Shown in pieces: positions 12,866-14,237 of a stretch of 14,237 bases of DNA; position 1 is the stretch's first letter, and each line of letters begins with the position of its first letter. This DNA is from a bacterium (GTDB lineage: Bacteria; ARS69), in NCBI GenBank assembly GCA_025774865.1, contig JALGZO010000067.1:1-14237 (forward strand), read 5' to 3'. The position numbers and the translations under genes were made by a program. The notes under the pieces were generated by a model. It saw nothing but the letters and a program-made list of their open reading frames with translations. It ran no database searches and was not told the origin of the DNA.

Positions 12866-13747
12866 TTGGAGAACGCGCTGTCGATAGACCTCGAGGATTG
12901 GTACCACCCCCAACTGGTTCGGCCCCATGTGCGGGGAACCGCGAGGACGAGCCGTGTGGTCGAGGCCACCGAACGGCTGCTCGAGCTCCTGCGGAAACAC
13001 GACGTGAAGGCGACCTTCTTCTGCGTAGGCGAGGTGCTGGCCGAGCATCCGGAGCTGGCGCGCCGGATCCACGAAGCGGGGCACGAAGTCGGTTTCCACG
13101 GAATGACGCATCGTCCCTTGGGGGAGCTCGGTCCCGACGGCTTCGAGCGCGATCTGGGCGAGTTCGATGTGCTCACCAAGGGACTGCTGGGCCAGGAGGT
13201 TCATATCCGGGGATTTCGAGCTCCCACCTTCTCCCTCGACCACCGCACGAGTTGGGCGCTGCCGATGCTCGTGAGCCGAGGGTACGTCTACGACTCCAGT
13301 GTCTTTCCGATGCGGGGCCCACTGTACGGGGTGGGCGGTGCACCGCTCGCTCCTTACCATGTAGCCATGAGCGATCCGGCCGTCATCGATCCGGTCTCAT
13401 CGCTGACCGAGATTCCACCGGCCGTGTTCCGGTTCCGGGGGATGCGGGTGCCGGTCGCCGGCGGCGTATATCTGCGGACGCTGCCGCTGCGTCTGATTCT
13501 CGCCATGCTCGGCCGAATACAGAAGGATAGACCTTTCGTGCTCTACGTCCACCCGTGGGAGACAGATCCGGGGACACCGCGAGTCGACATGCCGGTGATG
13601 GCTCGGCTCGCGACCTACCACGGGATCCGGGGCATGTTTCGGAAGCTCGACCGGATGCTGAGCACATTCCATTTCACGACCGTTGCCGAAGTCGTCGAGC
13701 GCTGGGGCAAACGTCGCCATGTTGTTACGGATGAGATGACATGCTGA
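12866..13747 (+). CDS. polysaccharide deacetylase of the XrtA/PEP-CTERM type
   Basis: I chose the TTG at 12866 (293 residues) because GGAGG lies five bases before it and the family begins here (ENALSIDLEDWYH). A longer frame starts at 12752 inside the preceding gene. D8 and the ED at 10-11 form the metal/catalytic motif 1 of NodB-type deacetylases. H78 and H82 (FHGMTH) complete the metal site. RGFRAPTFSL, YDSSVFP, GGVYLRTLP and YVHPWE are the later motifs typical of deacetylases found with exosortase A and EPS loci (the DUF3473-type C-terminus). The enzyme removes N- or O-acetyl groups from a polysaccharide, usually during export. No signal peptide is visible. It lies 49 bases after the GT39-like gene and overlaps the DUF2304 gene by seven bases, so it belongs to one operon. 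The assignment to the EPS/exosortase type is by motif memory. Confidence 0.88.
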   Translation: MENALSIDLEDWYHPQLVRPHVRGTARTSRVVEATERLLELLRKHDVKATFFCVGEVLAEHPELARRIHEAGHEVGFHGMTHRPLGELGPDGFERDLGEFDVLTKGLLGQEVHIRGFRAPTFSLDHRTSWALPMLVSRGYVYDSSVFPMRGPLYGVGGAPLAPYHVAMSDPAVIDPVSSLTEIPPAVFRFRGMRVPVAGGVYLRTLPLRLILAMLGRIQKDRPFVLYVHPWETDPGTPRVDMPVMARLATYHGIRGMFRKLDRMLSTFHFTTVAEVVERWGKRRHVVTDEMTC

Positions 13748-14124
13748 TCATCAAGACCTTGATGGTGGTGGGAAGTCTGGTTCTCTTCTCCTACTTCTTC
13801 GTGGCTGCACACGGTCGGCCGGTCGAGAAGCTGGGAATAAGTCTCGTGTTCGTCGGGATCGCCTTCTTCGCGATCTTTCCCACATTGTCCGACCAGGTCG
13901 CCAACTTCGTCGGCGTCGATCGTGGCGCCGACTTGATGCTCTATCTGAGCACGATGGCACTGCTCTTTCTCTCTTTCCATCTGTATCTCCGACAGAAGAA
14001 GTTGCAGAGCGACTTGCAAGCCGTGGTTCGAGCGATCGGATTGCTCACCCTTCGGGAGGGAAGAGGGCGACCGCCGGAACCCGACGTGGCCGACCACCCC
14101 GGAGACGAGATACCCCCTGAGTAA
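13741..14124 (+). CDS. DUF2304 small membrane protein
   Basis: The 127-residue protein has three predicted membrane helices (about 2-24, 32-51 and 64-84) and a charged cytoplasmic tail. FVGVDRGADLMLYLSTMALLF is the hallmark segment of DUF2304, a family of unknown function that usually lies next to family 2 glycosyltransferases in polysaccharide and lipid-glycan clusters. It begins with an ATG at 13741 overlapping the last seven bases of the deacetylase gene, so translation is probably coupled. A GT2 gene follows after 14 bases, as is typical for the family. The tail after about residue 105 is Pro- and Glu-rich and likely disordered. Its role may be to anchor or regulate the glycosyltransferase; this is inference from context only. 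Confidence 0.85.
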   Translation: MLIIKTLMVVGSLVLFSYFFVAAHGRPVEKLGISLVFVGIAFFAIFPTLSDQVANFVGVDRGADLMLYLSTMALLFLSFHLYLRQKKLQSDLQAVVRAIGLLTLREGRGRPPEPDVADHPGDEIPPE

Positions 14125-14138
14125 CGAGGCGGGAGAAG

Positions 14139-14237
14139 ATGCAGGCGACGGGCGTCAGCGAGCCAACTCCGAGGCAGGACGTCTGGATCATCGTGCCTGC
14201 CTACAACGAGGGACCGGTTGTCGGTCGAGTCGTGAGC
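14139..14237 (+). CDS. family 2 glycosyltransferase, N-terminus only (cut by the right edge)
   Basis: The 33 codons visible encode a short leader and then VWIIVPAYNEGPVVGRVVS. IVPAYNE is the start of the nucleotide-binding fold of GT2/GT-A glycosyltransferases such as dolichol-phosphate mannosyltransferase. GGGAGAAG directly precedes the ATG at 14139, and the gene follows DUF2304 by 14 bases, the usual order for this pair. It probably transfers a sugar from a nucleotide donor to a lipid carrier or growing glycan; specificity cannot be read from this fragment. Confidence 0.8.
   Translation, partial: MQATGVSEPTPRQDVWIIVPAYNEGPVVGRVVS

Overview
The window is a high-GC bacterial chromosome segment (G+C looks to be in the mid-60s percent by eye) with tightly packed genes, short intergenic gaps and clear Shine-Dalgarno sites. 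I see no RNA genes, insertion sequences or CRISPR arrays. The gene mix is a heme-binding sensor kinase, an NrfD/HybB membrane redox module, a mitochondrial-type citrate synthase, archaemetzincin and a PEP-CTERM/exosortase-style polysaccharide locus. It suggests an environmental anaerobe or facultative anaerobe of the Desulfobacterota, Desulfuromonadia, Myxococcota, Gemmatimonadota or Eisenbacteria kind. The sequence alone does not settle the phylum.

Region 1 (1-3638, minus strand) is a redox module. Reading right to left it holds a cytoplasmic GcvH-like protein with a conserved N-terminal cysteine motif (2904-3638), a membrane-anchored GcvH-like protein (1897-2673), a four-cluster HybA-type ferredoxin with a Tat-like signal (957-1847) and an HybB/NrfD quinone-interacting membrane subunit that runs off the left edge (1-960). 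Both GcvH-like proteins lack the lysine that carries lipoate in true H-protein, and both share an extra C-terminal ADGG segment. Each is preceded by a good sigma-54 (-24/-12) promoter match, at 2741-2726 and 3733-3718 on the minus strand. A 12-bp-class palindrome lies about 77 bases upstream of the first predicted start of transcription.

Region 2 (3938-7579, plus strand) is the likely regulator. A membrane histidine kinase whose periplasmic domain has two c-type heme motifs overlaps by ATGA with an NtrC-family response regulator that has an intact GAFTGA loop, the signature of sigma-54 activators. Archaemetzincin follows after 10 bases. The simplest reading is a circuit: a heme-sensed redox or ligand signal leads to kinase, response regulator and sigma-54 promoters that drive the divergent redox module. 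This coherent, apparently little-described unit is the most interesting part of the window.

Region 3 (7690-11086) is mixed housekeeping: a stand-alone EF-Tu domain-2-like mini-protein, a convergent metallophosphoesterase sharing a CTAG stop overlap, citrate synthase, and a remnant or derivative of ClpB that has lost Walker A, sensor 1 and the arginine finger through two apparently clean in-frame deletions.

Region 4 (11236-14237, plus strand) is a surface-polysaccharide operon: a GT39-like membrane glycosyltransferase, an XrtA/PEP-CTERM-type polysaccharide deacetylase, a DUF2304 membrane protein and the beginning of a family 2 glycosyltransferase cut by the right edge.
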